64,000 nucleotides of DNA from Pseudomonas tensinigenes. Its GTDB lineage: Bacteria > Pseudomonadota > Gammaproteobacteria > Pseudomonadales > Pseudomonadaceae. The position numbers were made by a program, and so were the translations under genes. The stretch covers positions 6,242,001 through 6,306,000 of the forward strand of contig NZ_CP077089.1 of NCBI RefSeq assembly GCF_014268445.2. Direction: 5' to 3'. The notes beneath the pieces are model-generated. The model was given only the letters and a program-made list of their open reading frames with translations, ran no database searches and was not told where the DNA came from. Shown one piece after another: positions 9,571 through 19,396 of this stretch. The first letter of the stretch is position 1, and each line of letters starts with the position of its first letter.

Positions 9571-10854
9571 TCAGACGGCAATCCCTTTGCGGCATTGCAG
9601 TTGTGCGGTGCGCACTCGCGAAAAGCCGCGGCCCAGGCGCAGGAGCATTTCGTCGATGTTGGTTTTGCTCACGGTGAGCGCCGGGGTGAAGCGCAGGCAG
9701 TTGGCTTGCGGGGCATTGAGCAGCAGGCCTTCATGCAGTGCGGCGTGAACCACGGCTTCGGCGGAATCGTCTGACAGGGTCAATCCGTAGAACAGGCCCT
9801 GGCCGCGCAGTTCGCCGTGGTCGTAGCGGTGTGCCAATCGGGCCAGACCTTCACGCAGGTGCTGACCGTTATCTTTGATCTGCTGGAGGAAGCTGCGGTC
9901 GTGCACGCTGTCGAGCACGACCAGACCGGCCGCCATCATCAATGCATTGCCGTGATGCGTGCCGCCGAGTTCGCGGGCCTCGAAACAGCAGGCCTTGCCC
10001 CGCGCCAGCAGCGCCGCCAACGGCACACCGCCGCCAAGCCCTTTGCCGAGCACAACGATATCGGCGCGCACGCCGTAGGATTGTTCGGCGAGCAAGGTGC
10101 CGCAGCGACCGATGCCGGTCTGTACTTCGTCGAGAATCAGCAGAATGCCCAATTCGCGGCACAGTCGTTCGACACCTTTGAGGTAATGCTCGGTCGCCGG
10201 CACAACGCCGGCGTCGCTCTGGATCGGCTCCAGCATGATCGCCACGGTCTGCGCATCAACCGCCGCGTGCAGTGCCGGCAAGTCGTTGAACGGCACCAGA
10301 TCAAAACCCGGCAGCAGTGGCGCAAAACGGTTGTGCAGGTTGCAGCTGTCGGAGGCGGAAATCGTCGCCAGACTACGGCCATGACAACCCTGCTTCGCAA
10401 CAATAATCCGCGACGCGCCGCCGCGATGCAGTTGGCCCCATTTGCGCGCCAGTTTGATCGCTGCTTCACAGGCTTCGCTGCCGCTGTTGAGCAAATAAGC
10501 CTGATCGCTGGAGGTAGCGGCGCACAGACGCTCGGCAAGGCTGAGCATGCCGCGATTATGCAGATTGAAACCGGGATTGATCAGCGCGTGCGCCTGACTG
10601 CTGATGGCTTTGACCAATGCCGAAGGGCTGTGGCCAAGGCTGTTGGCGCCACCGGCCTGGGAGAAATCGAGGTACGCGCGGTCGTTACTGTCCCACAACC
10701 ACGATCCCTGCCCCCGGACGAACACCTGCTGCGGTCGTTCGATGCTGGGCATCAGCCTTTCAACGCTAAGATTTTCGCTGCTTTCTGCAGGATTGGCCTC
10801 GAAGGCGAGGTCATCAAGACTCGGCGTCTGACGCCGCAAACTGAACAGATTCAT
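9571..10854 (-). CDS. class III PLP-dependent aminotransferase
   Basis: 427-aa pyridoxal-phosphate aminotransferase of the acetylornithine/ornithine/GABA class. It shows the PLP-phosphate segment SGSEACEAAIKLAR, the DEVQTGIGRCG loop and the Schiff-base lysine in VVLGKGLGGGVP. Start set at ATG 10854 (MNLFSLRRQTP); the 14-codon extension has no Shine-Dalgarno support. Divergent from the LysR gene 169 bases away. An aminotransferase and a LysR regulator at the same place in P. fluorescens have been named pqqI and pqqH; the true substrate is not evident. Confidence 0.85.
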   Translation of the reverse strand: MNLFSLRRQTPSLDDLAFEANPAESSENLSVERLMPSIERPQQVFVRGQGSWLWDSNDRAYLDFSQAGGANSLGHSPSALVKAISSQAHALINPGFNLHNRGMLSLAERLCAATSSDQAYLLNSGSEACEAAIKLARKWGQLHRGGASRIIVAKQGCHGRSLATISASDSCNLHNRFAPLLPGFDLVPFNDLPALHAAVDAQTVAIMLEPIQSDAGVVPATEHYLKGVERLCRELGILLILDEVQTGIGRCGTLLAEQSYGVRADIVVLGKGLGGGVPLAALLARGKACCFEARELGGTHHGNALMMAAGLVVLDSVHDRSFLQQIKDNGQHLREGLARLAHRYDHGELRGQGLFYGLTLSDDSAEAVVHAALHEGLLLNAPQANCLRFTPALTVSKTNIDEMLLRLGRGFSRVRTAQLQCRKGIAV

Positions 10855-11023
10855 TGAAAAACACCCCGTTTCAGGTGTTTTGAACTGCCTATGCAAACAC
10901 TGTCGAAGCGAACGCTATTCATCGCGCTTTCTGGCCCTGTAAGCCTTGTGAATGCGGTTAGACTAGGCTCACCGAGGCTTGCGGGCCATTTCGATTTACC
11001 AGCATTTTCGATAAGCATTACTT

Positions 11024-11941
11024 ATGGATTTCAAACAACTGCGTTATTTCGTCGCGGTCTACGAAGAAGGCCATGTTGGCCGGGCGGCGGAGCGCCTTTC
11101 GATCTCGCAACCGGCACTGTCGCAGCAGATCCGTCAGCTCGAACAGAACCTCGACGTCACCCTGTTCGAACGCAGCAGCAAGCGCCTGCTGCCGACCCTC
11201 GCCGCGCACACGCTGTACAACCATGCCTTGCCATTGCTTGATGGATTGCAACGGGCGCGCGAGGCGTTGGGAAATTTCAAAGGCCAGGCCTTGCGCACAC
11301 TGGCGATCGGCGTGCTGCAAACGGTTCACACCAGTCTGGTGCCACAAATGCTTGAGCGGGTGCGTAAAGCGCAGCCGCATCTGGTGGTGCAGATTTATGA
11401 GTTGACCGGACTTGAAATCGAGCGGCGACTGCTCAACGGTTCATTGGACATCGGCATTAGTTATCTGCCGCCGCGCCAACCTGGGCTGCATGGCGTCATG
11501 CTTTACGAAGATGAGCTGACGCTGGTCATCCCGGCCGATCACCCCTTGCGTGAATTCAAGAAAGTCTCAATGCGCCAGGCTGCCGAGTTGCCGATGCTGC
11601 TGTTGGGCGAAGAATTTCAGATCCGCCAGATCTGGCAGGCGCAACTGACCGCGCTGGGACGTCGCCCGCAGGTGCAAGCTGAGCTGAACAATATGGTGGG
11701 GATTCTCGACAGCCTGCCACACACCAAACTGGCGACGGTGCTGCCGGGGCGTTCGCAAAAGGAGTACGACGATCAGGATCTGCTGTGGAAACCGCTAAGC
11801 GAACCACGGGTGCCGCTGAAGGTAGGTCTGGTGTGTCGCGATGTGCAACGCCAGCAGGCCTCTTTGGCGTTACTGCGGACCTTGCTCGAAGAAGTGATGA
11901 CGCGTGAAGAATTGAAACCGGCGCTGGATCCCTTGGCCTGA
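11024..11941 (+). CDS. LysR-family transcriptional regulator
   Basis: 305-aa regulator with the N-terminal winged helix (MDFKQLRYFVAVYEEGHVGRAAERLSISQPALSQQIRQLE) and a periplasmic-binding-protein-like effector domain (about 90-295). It resembles CynR/CatR-like LysR proteins. It is divergent from the aminotransferase gene, the classic LysR arrangement, so that gene is its most likely target; control of PQQ genes would be an inference from position. A terminator follows. Confidence 0.9.
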   Translation: MDFKQLRYFVAVYEEGHVGRAAERLSISQPALSQQIRQLEQNLDVTLFERSSKRLLPTLAAHTLYNHALPLLDGLQRAREALGNFKGQALRTLAIGVLQTVHTSLVPQMLERVRKAQPHLVVQIYELTGLEIERRLLNGSLDIGISYLPPRQPGLHGVMLYEDELTLVIPADHPLREFKKVSMRQAAELPMLLLGEEFQIRQIWQAQLTALGRRPQVQAELNNMVGILDSLPHTKLATVLPGRSQKEYDDQDLLWKPLSEPRVPLKVGLVCRDVQRQQASLALLRTLLEEVMTREELKPALDPLA

Positions 11942-11963
11942 GCACTTTTCTGCAGGCAAAAGA

Positions 11964-11987
11964 AAACCCCGCCGAAGCGGGGCTTTG
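11964..11987 (+). terminator. terminator after the LysR gene
   Basis: CCCCGC-CGAA-GCGGGG stem-loop followed by CTTTG, 26 bases after the stop; A-rich upstream side, so it might also work on the other strand. Confidence 0.7.
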
Positions 11988-12131
11988 CAGACTGTTTCCC
12001 TGACATCCATTTCACTCCGCCACCCTGGCAGAATCCTACGTGTCCGTGTTGTTGCTTTGCGCTTCCTGCGCGACGTCCATGAAATGTAGATTAGCCGTGG
12101 ATCCAATCTACGCATATGGGAGAACAGCAGC

Positions 12132-12161
12132 ACGTCATGTAAGAGAATGCTTACATGACGT
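12132..12161. repeat. perfect 12-bp inverted repeat downstream of an acyl-CoA dehydrogenase gene
   Basis: ACGTCATGTAAG and CTTACATGACGT flank the six-base loop AGAATG, seven bases past the stop of the minus-strand gene. There is no T run on either strand, so it is either an unusual terminator stem, an mRNA-stabilising end or a protein site. Confidence 0.7.
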
Positions 12162-12168
12162 CATCGCA

Positions 12169-13947
12169 TCAGAATTGCGCTGCATCCAGCAGGAACAGCG
12201 ACTCGCTACCGGCCTTCACCGACGCACTCAACGAGTGAATACGCGGCAGCAAACGGGCGAAGTAGAAGCGCGCGGTGCCAAGCTTGCTGGCATAGAAATC
12301 GTCCTGCGCTTCTTTACCCAACGAGGCTTTGGCCATCAACGCCCACATGTAGGCGTAGGAAACGTATCCAAACGCTTGCAGATATTCGACTGAGGCCGCG
12401 CCGATTTCGTTCGGGTTGTTCTTCGCCCGATCCAGCAGCCACGAGGTCAGCTCGTCGAGGGTGTTGACGGCATCGTTCAGCGGTTTGGTGAATTCGCCCA
12501 GATCGGCACTGGCGGTAGCGGTGAAATGGCGGATCTCGTCGGCGAACAGCTTGTAGAACGCGCCACCGCTGCCGACGATCTTGCGACCGACCAGGTCCAG
12601 TGCCTGAATGCCGTTGGTGCCTTCGTAGATCTGGGTGATGCGCACGTCGCGCACCAGTTGCTCCTGACCCCACTCGCGGATATAGCCGTGGCCGCCGAAA
12701 ATCTGCTGGCCGTGCACGGTGGTTTCCAAACCCAGATCGGTGAGGAACGCCTTGGCCACCGGCGTCAGCAGTGCAACCAGATCTTCCGCACGTTTGCGGG
12801 TGGTGGCGTCTTCGCTGAACTTGGCGGTGTCGAGTTGCATCGCCACGTAGGTGGAGAACGCACGGCCGCCTTCGTTCGAGGCTTTCATGGTCAGCAGCAT
12901 GCGCCGCACGTCCGGGTGGACGATGATCGGGTCTGCGACTTTGTCTTTGTTCTGCGCGCCGGTTGGCGAACGGCTTTGCAGACGGTCACGCGCATATTCA
13001 ACGGCGTTCTGGTAAGAGCGCTCGCCGGTGGCCAGGCCCTGGATGCCGACGCCCAGACGTTCGTAGTTCATCATGGTGAACATCGCGGCGAGGCCTTTGT
13101 TCGGCTCGCCAACCAGATAACCCACGGCTTCGTCGAAGTTCATCACGCAGGTCGCGGAGGCCTGGATACCCATTTTGTGTTCGATCGAACCGCAGTTCGC
13201 CGGGTTGCGCGCGCCCAGGCTGCCGTCGGCATTGACCATGAACTTCGGCACGAGGAACAGCGAAATGCCTTTCGGGCCCGCCGGGGCATCAGGCAGTTTG
13301 GCCAGCACCAGGTGAATAATGTTTTCGGTGAGGTCGTGTTCGCCACCGGTGATGAAGATCTTGGTGCCGCTGACCTTGTAGGAACCGTCGGCCTGAGGCT
13401 CGGCCTTGGTGCGAATAATCCCCAGGTCGGTGCCAGCGTGCGGCTCGGTCAGGCACATGGAACCGGCCCAGACGCCGGCGTACATGTTCGGCAGGTACGC
13501 GGCTTTCAGCTCTTCGCTGGCGTGGGCGTTGATCGACAGGCAGGCGCCGGCGGTCAGCATCGGGTACAAACCGAAGGACAGGCTGGCGGAGTTGACCATT
13601 TCTTCAACCTGCGCCGACACGGCTTTGGGCATGCCCATGCCGCCGTATTGCGGATCGCCACCGACGCCAACCCAGCCGCCTTCGGCATAAGTCTGATAAG
13701 CCTGTGGGAAACCTGCCGGAGTGGTGACGGCACCGTCGGCCCAATGGCAACCTTCTTCGTCAGCCGCACGGCTCAGTGGCGCGATGCTTTTGCTGGTGAC
13801 CTTGCCGGCCTCTTCGAGAATGGCTTCAACGGTTTCGGCGTCGACGGTCTCGGCCAGCGCTGGCAGTTCGGCCCAGAGTTTGGCGACTTCGAACACTTCA
13901 TTGAGGACGAAGCGCATATCGCGCAGCGGCGCTTTGTAGTCAGCCAT
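12169..13947 (-). CDS. acyl-CoA dehydrogenase (about 600-aa FadE type)
   Basis: 592-aa FAD-dependent acyl-CoA dehydrogenase for the first oxidation of beta-oxidation. It starts [13 protein letters not shown], has the MCLTEPHAGTDLG flavin-binding segment, the KIFITGGEHD motif and YEGTNGIQALDLVGRK near the C-terminal third, plus the C-terminal extension of the long family. Third of three paralogs on this strand and the counterpart in position of P. aeruginosa PA0508 (called FadE2). Chain-length preference cannot be read here. No PsrA-like site was seen upstream. Confidence 0.92.
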   Translation of the reverse strand: MADYKAPLRDMRFVLNEVFEVAKLWAELPALAETVDAETVEAILEEAGKVTSKSIAPLSRAADEEGCHWADGAVTTPAGFPQAYQTYAEGGWVGVGGDPQYGGMGMPKAVSAQVEEMVNSASLSFGLYPMLTAGACLSINAHASEELKAAYLPNMYAGVWAGSMCLTEPHAGTDLGIIRTKAEPQADGSYKVSGTKIFITGGEHDLTENIIHLVLAKLPDAPAGPKGISLFLVPKFMVNADGSLGARNPANCGSIEHKMGIQASATCVMNFDEAVGYLVGEPNKGLAAMFTMMNYERLGVGIQGLATGERSYQNAVEYARDRLQSRSPTGAQNKDKVADPIIVHPDVRRMLLTMKASNEGGRAFSTYVAMQLDTAKFSEDATTRKRAEDLVALLTPVAKAFLTDLGLETTVHGQQIFGGHGYIREWGQEQLVRDVRITQIYEGTNGIQALDLVGRKIVGSGGAFYKLFADEIRHFTATASADLGEFTKPLNDAVNTLDELTSWLLDRAKNNPNEIGAASVEYLQAFGYVSYAYMWALMAKASLGKEAQDDFYASKLGTARFYFARLLPRIHSLSASVKAGSESLFLLDAAQF

Positions 13948-14080
13948 GGCAAACCTCGCAAGATCTAAACAGGTGATTCGTGGAATGGTGCTTTCGTTGA
14001 GCCGGAGTGTACCTCAACAACTTTTGCGACACATAGGGTCAACCGGTGACTGTTTTGTTATTTTTAGTCATAAAAAAAAG

Positions 14081-14148
14081 ATCACAGCCTTCGCCAGCGC
14101 CTACAGGTAAAACACGATCCTATGTAGGAGCTGCCGCAGGCTGCGATC
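14081..14148. repeat. second-type REP doublet
   Basis: GATCACAGCCTTCGCCAGCG... and its partner GTAGGAGCTGCCGCAGG...GATC are imperfect inverted copies of a different Pseudomonas REP family (the GTAGGAGCTGCCGCAGGCTGC type). Located between two acyl-CoA dehydrogenase genes, next to A- and T-rich flanks. Confidence 0.8.
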
Positions 14149-14160
14149 TTTTGATCTTGC

Positions 14161-15957
14161 TTAAAGCGCAAACAGTTCAGCAGGCAACTTCATCAAACAA
14201 TCACTCCCCGCCTCAATCGCCGCCCGATGCGCTGCCGTACGCGGCAACAAACGCTTGAAGTAAAACTCGCAGGTCGCCAACTTGCCCCGCAGGTAATCCG
14301 CCTCCCCCTCGCCCGCGTCCAGTTGCGCCTGCGCCACCAATGCCATACGCAACCACAGATAACCGAGAATGATGTAACCGCTGTACATCAGGTAATCCAC
14401 CGACGCCGCGCCCACTTCATCCGGGTTCTTCATCGCCGCCATCCCAACCTTCATGGTCAGGTCGCCCCACTGCTGGTTCAACTCATTGAGTTGCGCAACG
14501 AAACTGCCCAGTTGTGGATGCCCGGCGTTGGCTGCACAGAATTTGTGGACGATTTTGGTGAAACCGCGCAGCAACTTGCCCTGACTGCCTAGCACCTTGC
14601 GCCCCAGCAGATCCAGCGCCTGAATGCCGTTGGTGCCTTCGTAGATCGGCGCGATCCGACAGTCGCGAACCAACTGCTCCATGCCCCACTCGCGAATAAA
14701 ACCGTGGCCACCAAACACCTGCATGCCGTGGTTGGTCACTTCCAGCCCGGTGTCGGTCATGAACGCCTTGCAGATCGGCGTGAGGAACGCCAGCAAGTCC
14801 TCAGCCTCCTGACGCGCCTCGGCATCGCTGCTCAGATGCGCGACATCAAGCAACTGCGCGGTGAAATAGGTCAGCGCACGATTGCCCTCGTTGAAGGCCT
14901 TCATGGTCAGCAACATGCGCCGCACATCCGGGTGAACGATGATCGGATCGGCGGCTTTGTCCGGGGCTTTGGCGCCGGTCAGCGAGCGCATCTGCAAACG
15001 GTCGTTGGCGTATTTGATCGCACCCTGGAAACTCGCTTCACCCAGACACAAACCCTGCATCCCGGTGCCGAGGCGTGCATGGTTCATCATGGTGAACATG
15101 CAGTTCAGGCCCTTGTTCGCCTCGCCGATCAGGTAACCCTTGGCTCCGTCAAAGTTCAGCACGCAAGTGGCCGAGGCCTTGATGCCCATTTTGTGTTCGA
15201 TCGAACCGCAGGAAACACCGTTGCGCTCACCCGCTTCGCCTAATGCATCCGGCAAGAACTTCGGCACGATAAACAGCGAAATCCCTTTGGTTCCGGCCGG
15301 CGCGTCCGGCAGTTTGGCCAACACCAGATGGATGATGTTGTCGCTCATGTCGTGCTCGCCGGCAGAGATGAAAATCTTGCTGCCGGTGACCGCGTAACTG
15401 CCATCGGCCTGAGGCACGGCGCGGGTCTTGATGATGCCCAGGTCGGTGCCGCAGTGGGCTTCGGTCAGGCACATGGTGCCGGTCCATTGCCCGGCGGTGA
15501 GTTTGCTCAGGTAGGTGTCTTTCTGCTCGGCGCTGCCGTGGGCGTGGATCGCCGACATCGCGCCGTGTGTCAGCCCCGGGTACATGCCCCAGGACGTGTT
15601 GCTGGAGCCGACCATTTCGCTGATCACCAGCCCCAGCGAACTTGGCAGGCCCTGGCCGCCGTAGGTCGGGTCCGCCGCCAGGCCGTGCCAGCCGCCCTCG
15701 ACGTATTGTGCGAAGGCTTGCTTGAAGCCTGTAGGGGTTGTCACCACGCCGTTGTCGAAATGGCAGCCCTCTTCGTCACCGCTGCGATTGAGCGGTGCCA
15801 GAATGTTCTCGCAGAACTTCGCGCCCTCTTCGAGGATCGCGTTGATCATGTCCGGGCTGGCGTCGTGGGCGCCGAGAGCGGCGTAATTGGCGTGGAAGTC
15901 GAAGACGTGGTCGATCAGAAAGCGCATGTCGCGCAGGGGAGCTTTGTACTCAGGCAT
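14161..15957 (-). CDS. acyl-CoA dehydrogenase (about 600-aa FadE type)
   Basis: 598-aa paralog of the flanking dehydrogenases, starting MPEYKAPLRDMRFLIDHVFDF. It has [23 protein letters not shown] and [16 protein letters not shown]. The start is the ATG at 15957 because all three paralogs begin M-x-(E/D)-YKAPLRD; the 19-codon extension is not homologous. Position matches PA0507 of P. aeruginosa. Same FAD-linked acyl-CoA oxidation; substrate range unknown. Confidence 0.92.
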   Translation of the reverse strand: MPEYKAPLRDMRFLIDHVFDFHANYAALGAHDASPDMINAILEEGAKFCENILAPLNRSGDEEGCHFDNGVVTTPTGFKQAFAQYVEGGWHGLAADPTYGGQGLPSSLGLVISEMVGSSNTSWGMYPGLTHGAMSAIHAHGSAEQKDTYLSKLTAGQWTGTMCLTEAHCGTDLGIIKTRAVPQADGSYAVTGSKIFISAGEHDMSDNIIHLVLAKLPDAPAGTKGISLFIVPKFLPDALGEAGERNGVSCGSIEHKMGIKASATCVLNFDGAKGYLIGEANKGLNCMFTMMNHARLGTGMQGLCLGEASFQGAIKYANDRLQMRSLTGAKAPDKAADPIIVHPDVRRMLLTMKAFNEGNRALTYFTAQLLDVAHLSSDAEARQEAEDLLAFLTPICKAFMTDTGLEVTNHGMQVFGGHGFIREWGMEQLVRDCRIAPIYEGTNGIQALDLLGRKVLGSQGKLLRGFTKIVHKFCAANAGHPQLGSFVAQLNELNQQWGDLTMKVGMAAMKNPDEVGAASVDYLMYSGYIILGYLWLRMALVAQAQLDAGEGEADYLRGKLATCEFYFKRLLPRTAAHRAAIEAGSDCLMKLPAELFAL

Positions 15958-16047
15958 GGTGGCTTCTCCGTCAGCAGATTGCCTCAACCTACTGCCGGCC
16001 ACCACGCCCCACAATCATTGTGCAGGCGCTGAATGCGCCGTCATCAC

Positions 16048-17337
16048 TCAACCCGCAGCGGTGTCCATGCGCACCGCGCCACGGCGGTTTTGTCCGTACG
16101 CCATCACGCAGTTACGCCCCGCGCCTTTAGCGGCGTAGAGCGCCTCGTCGGCGGACTTCAGCACTTGTTCCGGGTTGCGCTGCTCCACTCGCTCGGCGAC
16201 ACCGATGCTCACTGTCACCGACACACTGGACGCTCCCGAACCGGCGCGGCGCTGGCGACCTTGCTGATCATCCTGCGGACGGTTTTCCTGATTGCGCAGT
16301 TGAATGCTGTAGGACGCAATCGACTCGCGGATCACCTCAAGGTGCGGCATGCACTCTTCAAGGGTTTTGCCGGCGAACACCAGAGCAAATTCCTCACCAC
16401 CGTAGCGATACGCCCTTCCGCCACCGCTGATCTTCGACAGTTTGCTGGCGACCAGGCGCAACACCTGGTCACCGACATCGTGGCCATGGGTGTCGTTGAA
16501 TTTCTTGAAGTGATCGACGTCGCTCATCGCCAGCACATAATTGCGGCCCAAACGCTGCATGCGTTCGTTGAGCGCGCGACGTCCCGGCAGACCGGTCAGT
16601 TCGTCGCGGAAGGCCATTTGATAAGCCTCGTGCGCAACGGCAGCGGCGATCATCAACATCACCTGACTGCACATGATGTTCAGGGTAAACGGCAGGATGA
16701 AAGTTTTCGGCAGCATCCAGAACACACCGAGCAAACCCACCAGTTGCGCCGCATGAAGCGGGCGCGGATTGCGCCAGTATTGCCAGGCCAGCAGCAGGAA
16801 TGCCGAGATAAACACCGGGTAGGACAGCTGGATCAGGCTCATCCATGCGCCGTGCAGCGCTGGCCAGCGGATTTCCGACAGCCACATCAGCAGCGCCTGG
16901 GGATAACTTTGCTCAAGCCCCAGCGCCACGCTGCCGAAGGCCAGCAGCACGGCGAAGCGCGCAACCATGTCCTGAAACAGATGCGTACGTTCCTGCCACG
17001 CAGCGAACAAGCCGAACAACAACGGCAGCAGCAAACACACAAGATGAAAGACCACGGCAGCGTCTTCGCGGACCTTGCCGTTGTCGCGGTAATAGTCGGT
17101 CTGGGTGTCGAGCAAAAAGTAGGCGATGTACACCGTGAGCATCAGAAACAGTTCACGCTGGCGTCGGTAAACTGCGCAATACGCGCCGCCCAGCAACAGC
17201 ACCAACGTCGGCAACACGTTGAACAGCGAAGTGAAGAACACGCTGAGGTCTTTGACGTACGCAGCCGCCAACCCCGCAAGTAACAACAGCAGTGAAGGTA
17301 GGAAATGGCTGAAACGTACAGCGGAAGAACGCGGCAA
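16048..17337 (-). CDS. membrane-bound GGDEF diguanylate cyclase
   Basis: 429-aa protein: about seven membrane helices (residues 10-230) followed by a GGDEF domain with the active-site motif GGEEF near residue 313, the form that makes cyclic-di-GMP. DELTGLPGRRALNERM and DVDHFKKFNDTHGHDVGDQ mark the domain start and the metal site. No RxxD inhibitory site precedes GGEEF, so product inhibition through the I-site is probably absent. It lies between two fadE paralogs on the same strand, possibly sharing transcripts with them. The membrane sensor part is not of a type I can name. Confidence 0.9.
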   Translation of the reverse strand: MPRSSAVRFSHFLPSLLLLLAGLAAAYVKDLSVFFTSLFNVLPTLVLLLGGAYCAVYRRQRELFLMLTVYIAYFLLDTQTDYYRDNGKVREDAAVVFHLVCLLLPLLFGLFAAWQERTHLFQDMVARFAVLLAFGSVALGLEQSYPQALLMWLSEIRWPALHGAWMSLIQLSYPVFISAFLLLAWQYWRNPRPLHAAQLVGLLGVFWMLPKTFILPFTLNIMCSQVMLMIAAAVAHEAYQMAFRDELTGLPGRRALNERMQRLGRNYVLAMSDVDHFKKFNDTHGHDVGDQVLRLVASKLSKISGGGRAYRYGGEEFALVFAGKTLEECMPHLEVIRESIASYSIQLRNQENRPQDDQQGRQRRAGSGASSVSVTVSIGVAERVEQRNPEQVLKSADEALYAAKGAGRNCVMAYGQNRRGAVRMDTAAG

Positions 17338-17473
17338 GGGTAAAGCTCCGACCCGTCATATCAAAGAGATGGCATTGTGCCTGCAAAGTGCAGCCAAGCC
17401 CACACAATGTGATCCAGATCACACACTGTCTCTTTAACGGCCGGTAGCCTGACTATCTGAACTGTTCACCAAC

Positions 17474-17510
17474 AAAAAAACCGCTACCCCCTAACGGGAG
17501 CAGCGGTTTT
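17474..17510 (-). terminator. terminator after the first acyl-CoA dehydrogenase gene
   Basis: AACCGCT pairs with AGCGGTT around a CCCC-rich loop; on the minus strand it ends in GGTTTTTTTG. It follows the gene stop at 17530 by about 20 bases and separates it from the diguanylate cyclase gene. Confidence 0.8.
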
Positions 17511-17529
17511 CAGGAGACTGCGTTAAGGC

Positions 17530-19335
17530 TTAGTAACCCAGTGCGAAGTCTTCTTCTTTCATGTCCATCAGGTTGTTGGCGCCCGACAGCATAGTGGCCA
17601 CGTGGGTACGGGTACGCGGCAGGATGCGCTGGAAGTAGAAACGCGCGGTTTGCAGCTTGGCGGTGTAGAACGCAGCGTCGCCGCTGCCTTCTGCCAGCTT
17701 TTCAGCAGCCAGACGCGCCATGTCGGCCCAGAAATAAGCCAGGCAGGCATAACCGGAGTACATCAGGTAGTCCACGGAAGCCGCGCCGACTTCTTCGCGA
17801 TCTTTCATGGCGGCCATACCAACCTTCATGGTCAGCTCGCCCCATTCCTTGTTGATTGCCGCCAGCGGTGCGACGAATTCTGCAACGGCTTCGTTGCCTT
17901 CGTTGTTCTGGCAGAACTTGTGGACGATCTTGGTGAAGCCCTTCAGAGCTTCGCCTTGCGTCATCAGCACTTTACGGCCCAGCAGGTCGAGTGCCTGGAT
18001 ACCGGTGGTGCCTTCGTACAGCATCGAAATGCGGCTGTCGCGAACGTTCTGCTCCATGCCCCACTCGGCGATGAAGCCGTGGCCGCCGTAGATCTGAACG
18101 CCGTGGTTAGCGGATTCGAAACCGACTTCGGTCATGAACGCTTTAGCGATCGGAGTCATGAAGGCCAGCAGTGCGTCGGCTTTCTTTTTCTCTTCTTCAT
18201 CGACGCCGTACTTGACGATGTCGACCTGTTTGGCGGTGAAGTACACCATCGCACGGTTGCCTTCGGCGAACGCCTTCATGGTCAACAGCATGCGGCGTAC
18301 ATCCGGGTGCACGATGATCGGGTCAGCGGCTTTTTCCGGCGCTTTCGGGCCAGTCAGCGAGCGCATTTGCAGACGATCGCGAGCGTATTTCAGGCCGCCC
18401 TGGAAACCGATCTCGGCGTGGGCCAGACCCTGCAGTGCGGTACCCAGACGTGCGGTGTTCATAAAGGTGAACATGCAGTTCAGGCCTTTGTTCGCCGGGC
18501 CGATCAGGAAACCGGTAGCGCCGTCGAAGTTCATCACGCAGGTGGCGTTGCCGTGAATGCCCATCTTGTGTTCCAGCGAACCGCAGCTCACCGCGTTGCG
18601 TGCACCGACGGTGCCATCAGCATTCGGCATGAATTTCGGAACGATGAACAGCGAGATGCCTTTGGTGCCAGCCGGTGCATCCGGCAGGCGGGCCAGCACG
18701 ATGTGGACGATGTTATCGGCCATGTCGTGTTCACCGGCCGAGATGAAGATCTTGGTGCCGGAAACTTTGTAGGAACCATCAGCCTGAGGTTCGGCCTTGG
18801 TGCGCAGCATGCCCAGGTCGGTGCCGCAGTGCGGTTCGGTCAGGCACATGGTGCCAGTCCATTCGCCGGAAACCAGTTTGGTCAGATAGGCTTCTTGCTG
18901 CTCTGGCGTGCCGTGCTCGGAGATGGTGTTCATCGCGCCGTGCGACAGGCCTGGGTACATGCCCCACGACCAGTTGGCTTCGCCAACCATTTCGCTCACT
19001 GCCAGACCCAGCGACTCCGGCAGGCCTTGGCCGCCGTGCTCAACGTCGTGGGCCAGGCTTGGCCAGCCGCCTTCAACGAATTGCTTGTAAGCCTCTTTGA
19101 AGCCCGTCGGGGTTTTCACGCCGGACTCGCTCCAGGTGCAACCTTCGAGGTCGCCCACGCGGTTCAGCGGTGCCAGTACCTGCTCACAAAACTTGGCGCC
19201 TTCTTCGAGAATGGCGTCAACCATGTCCGGAGTTGCGTCTGCGCAAGCCGGAAGGCTCTGATAGTGCGCTTCGTAGCCGAGCAGTTCGTCACGAACGAAG
19301 CGAATATCACGCAAGGGGGCCTTGTAGTCAGGCAT
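17530..19335 (-). CDS. acyl-CoA dehydrogenase (FadE1-like)
   Basis: 601-aa acyl-CoA dehydrogenase ([64 protein letters not shown]). It is the first of the three paralogs in transcription order and sits next to the 98-aa conserved protein, exactly as PA0506 (FadE1) does in P. aeruginosa. Two overlapping PsrA-type motifs occur 62-88 bases upstream, so derepression by long-chain acyl-CoA is likely. Own terminator downstream, hence probably monocistronic. Confidence 0.93.
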   Translation of the reverse strand: MPDYKAPLRDIRFVRDELLGYEAHYQSLPACADATPDMVDAILEEGAKFCEQVLAPLNRVGDLEGCTWSESGVKTPTGFKEAYKQFVEGGWPSLAHDVEHGGQGLPESLGLAVSEMVGEANWSWGMYPGLSHGAMNTISEHGTPEQQEAYLTKLVSGEWTGTMCLTEPHCGTDLGMLRTKAEPQADGSYKVSGTKIFISAGEHDMADNIVHIVLARLPDAPAGTKGISLFIVPKFMPNADGTVGARNAVSCGSLEHKMGIHGNATCVMNFDGATGFLIGPANKGLNCMFTFMNTARLGTALQGLAHAEIGFQGGLKYARDRLQMRSLTGPKAPEKAADPIIVHPDVRRMLLTMKAFAEGNRAMVYFTAKQVDIVKYGVDEEEKKKADALLAFMTPIAKAFMTEVGFESANHGVQIYGGHGFIAEWGMEQNVRDSRISMLYEGTTGIQALDLLGRKVLMTQGEALKGFTKIVHKFCQNNEGNEAVAEFVAPLAAINKEWGELTMKVGMAAMKDREEVGAASVDYLMYSGYACLAYFWADMARLAAEKLAEGSGDAAFYTAKLQTARFYFQRILPRTRTHVATMLSGANNLMDMKEEDFALGY

Positions 19336-19396
19336 AGCGATAAACCTCTGCTGATGTAACCGGGAATGAACGACCGTGTTGATTTGTTGTGACGGT

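Noticed and set aside
9817-10857. 346-codon frame antisense to the aminotransferase
   Set aside because: Shadow frame; the minus strand has all PLP-enzyme motifs.
17602-19359. 585-codon frame antisense to the FadE1-like gene
   Set aside because: His/Gln/Val-rich shadow translation without family features; similar shadows occur opposite all three paralogs.
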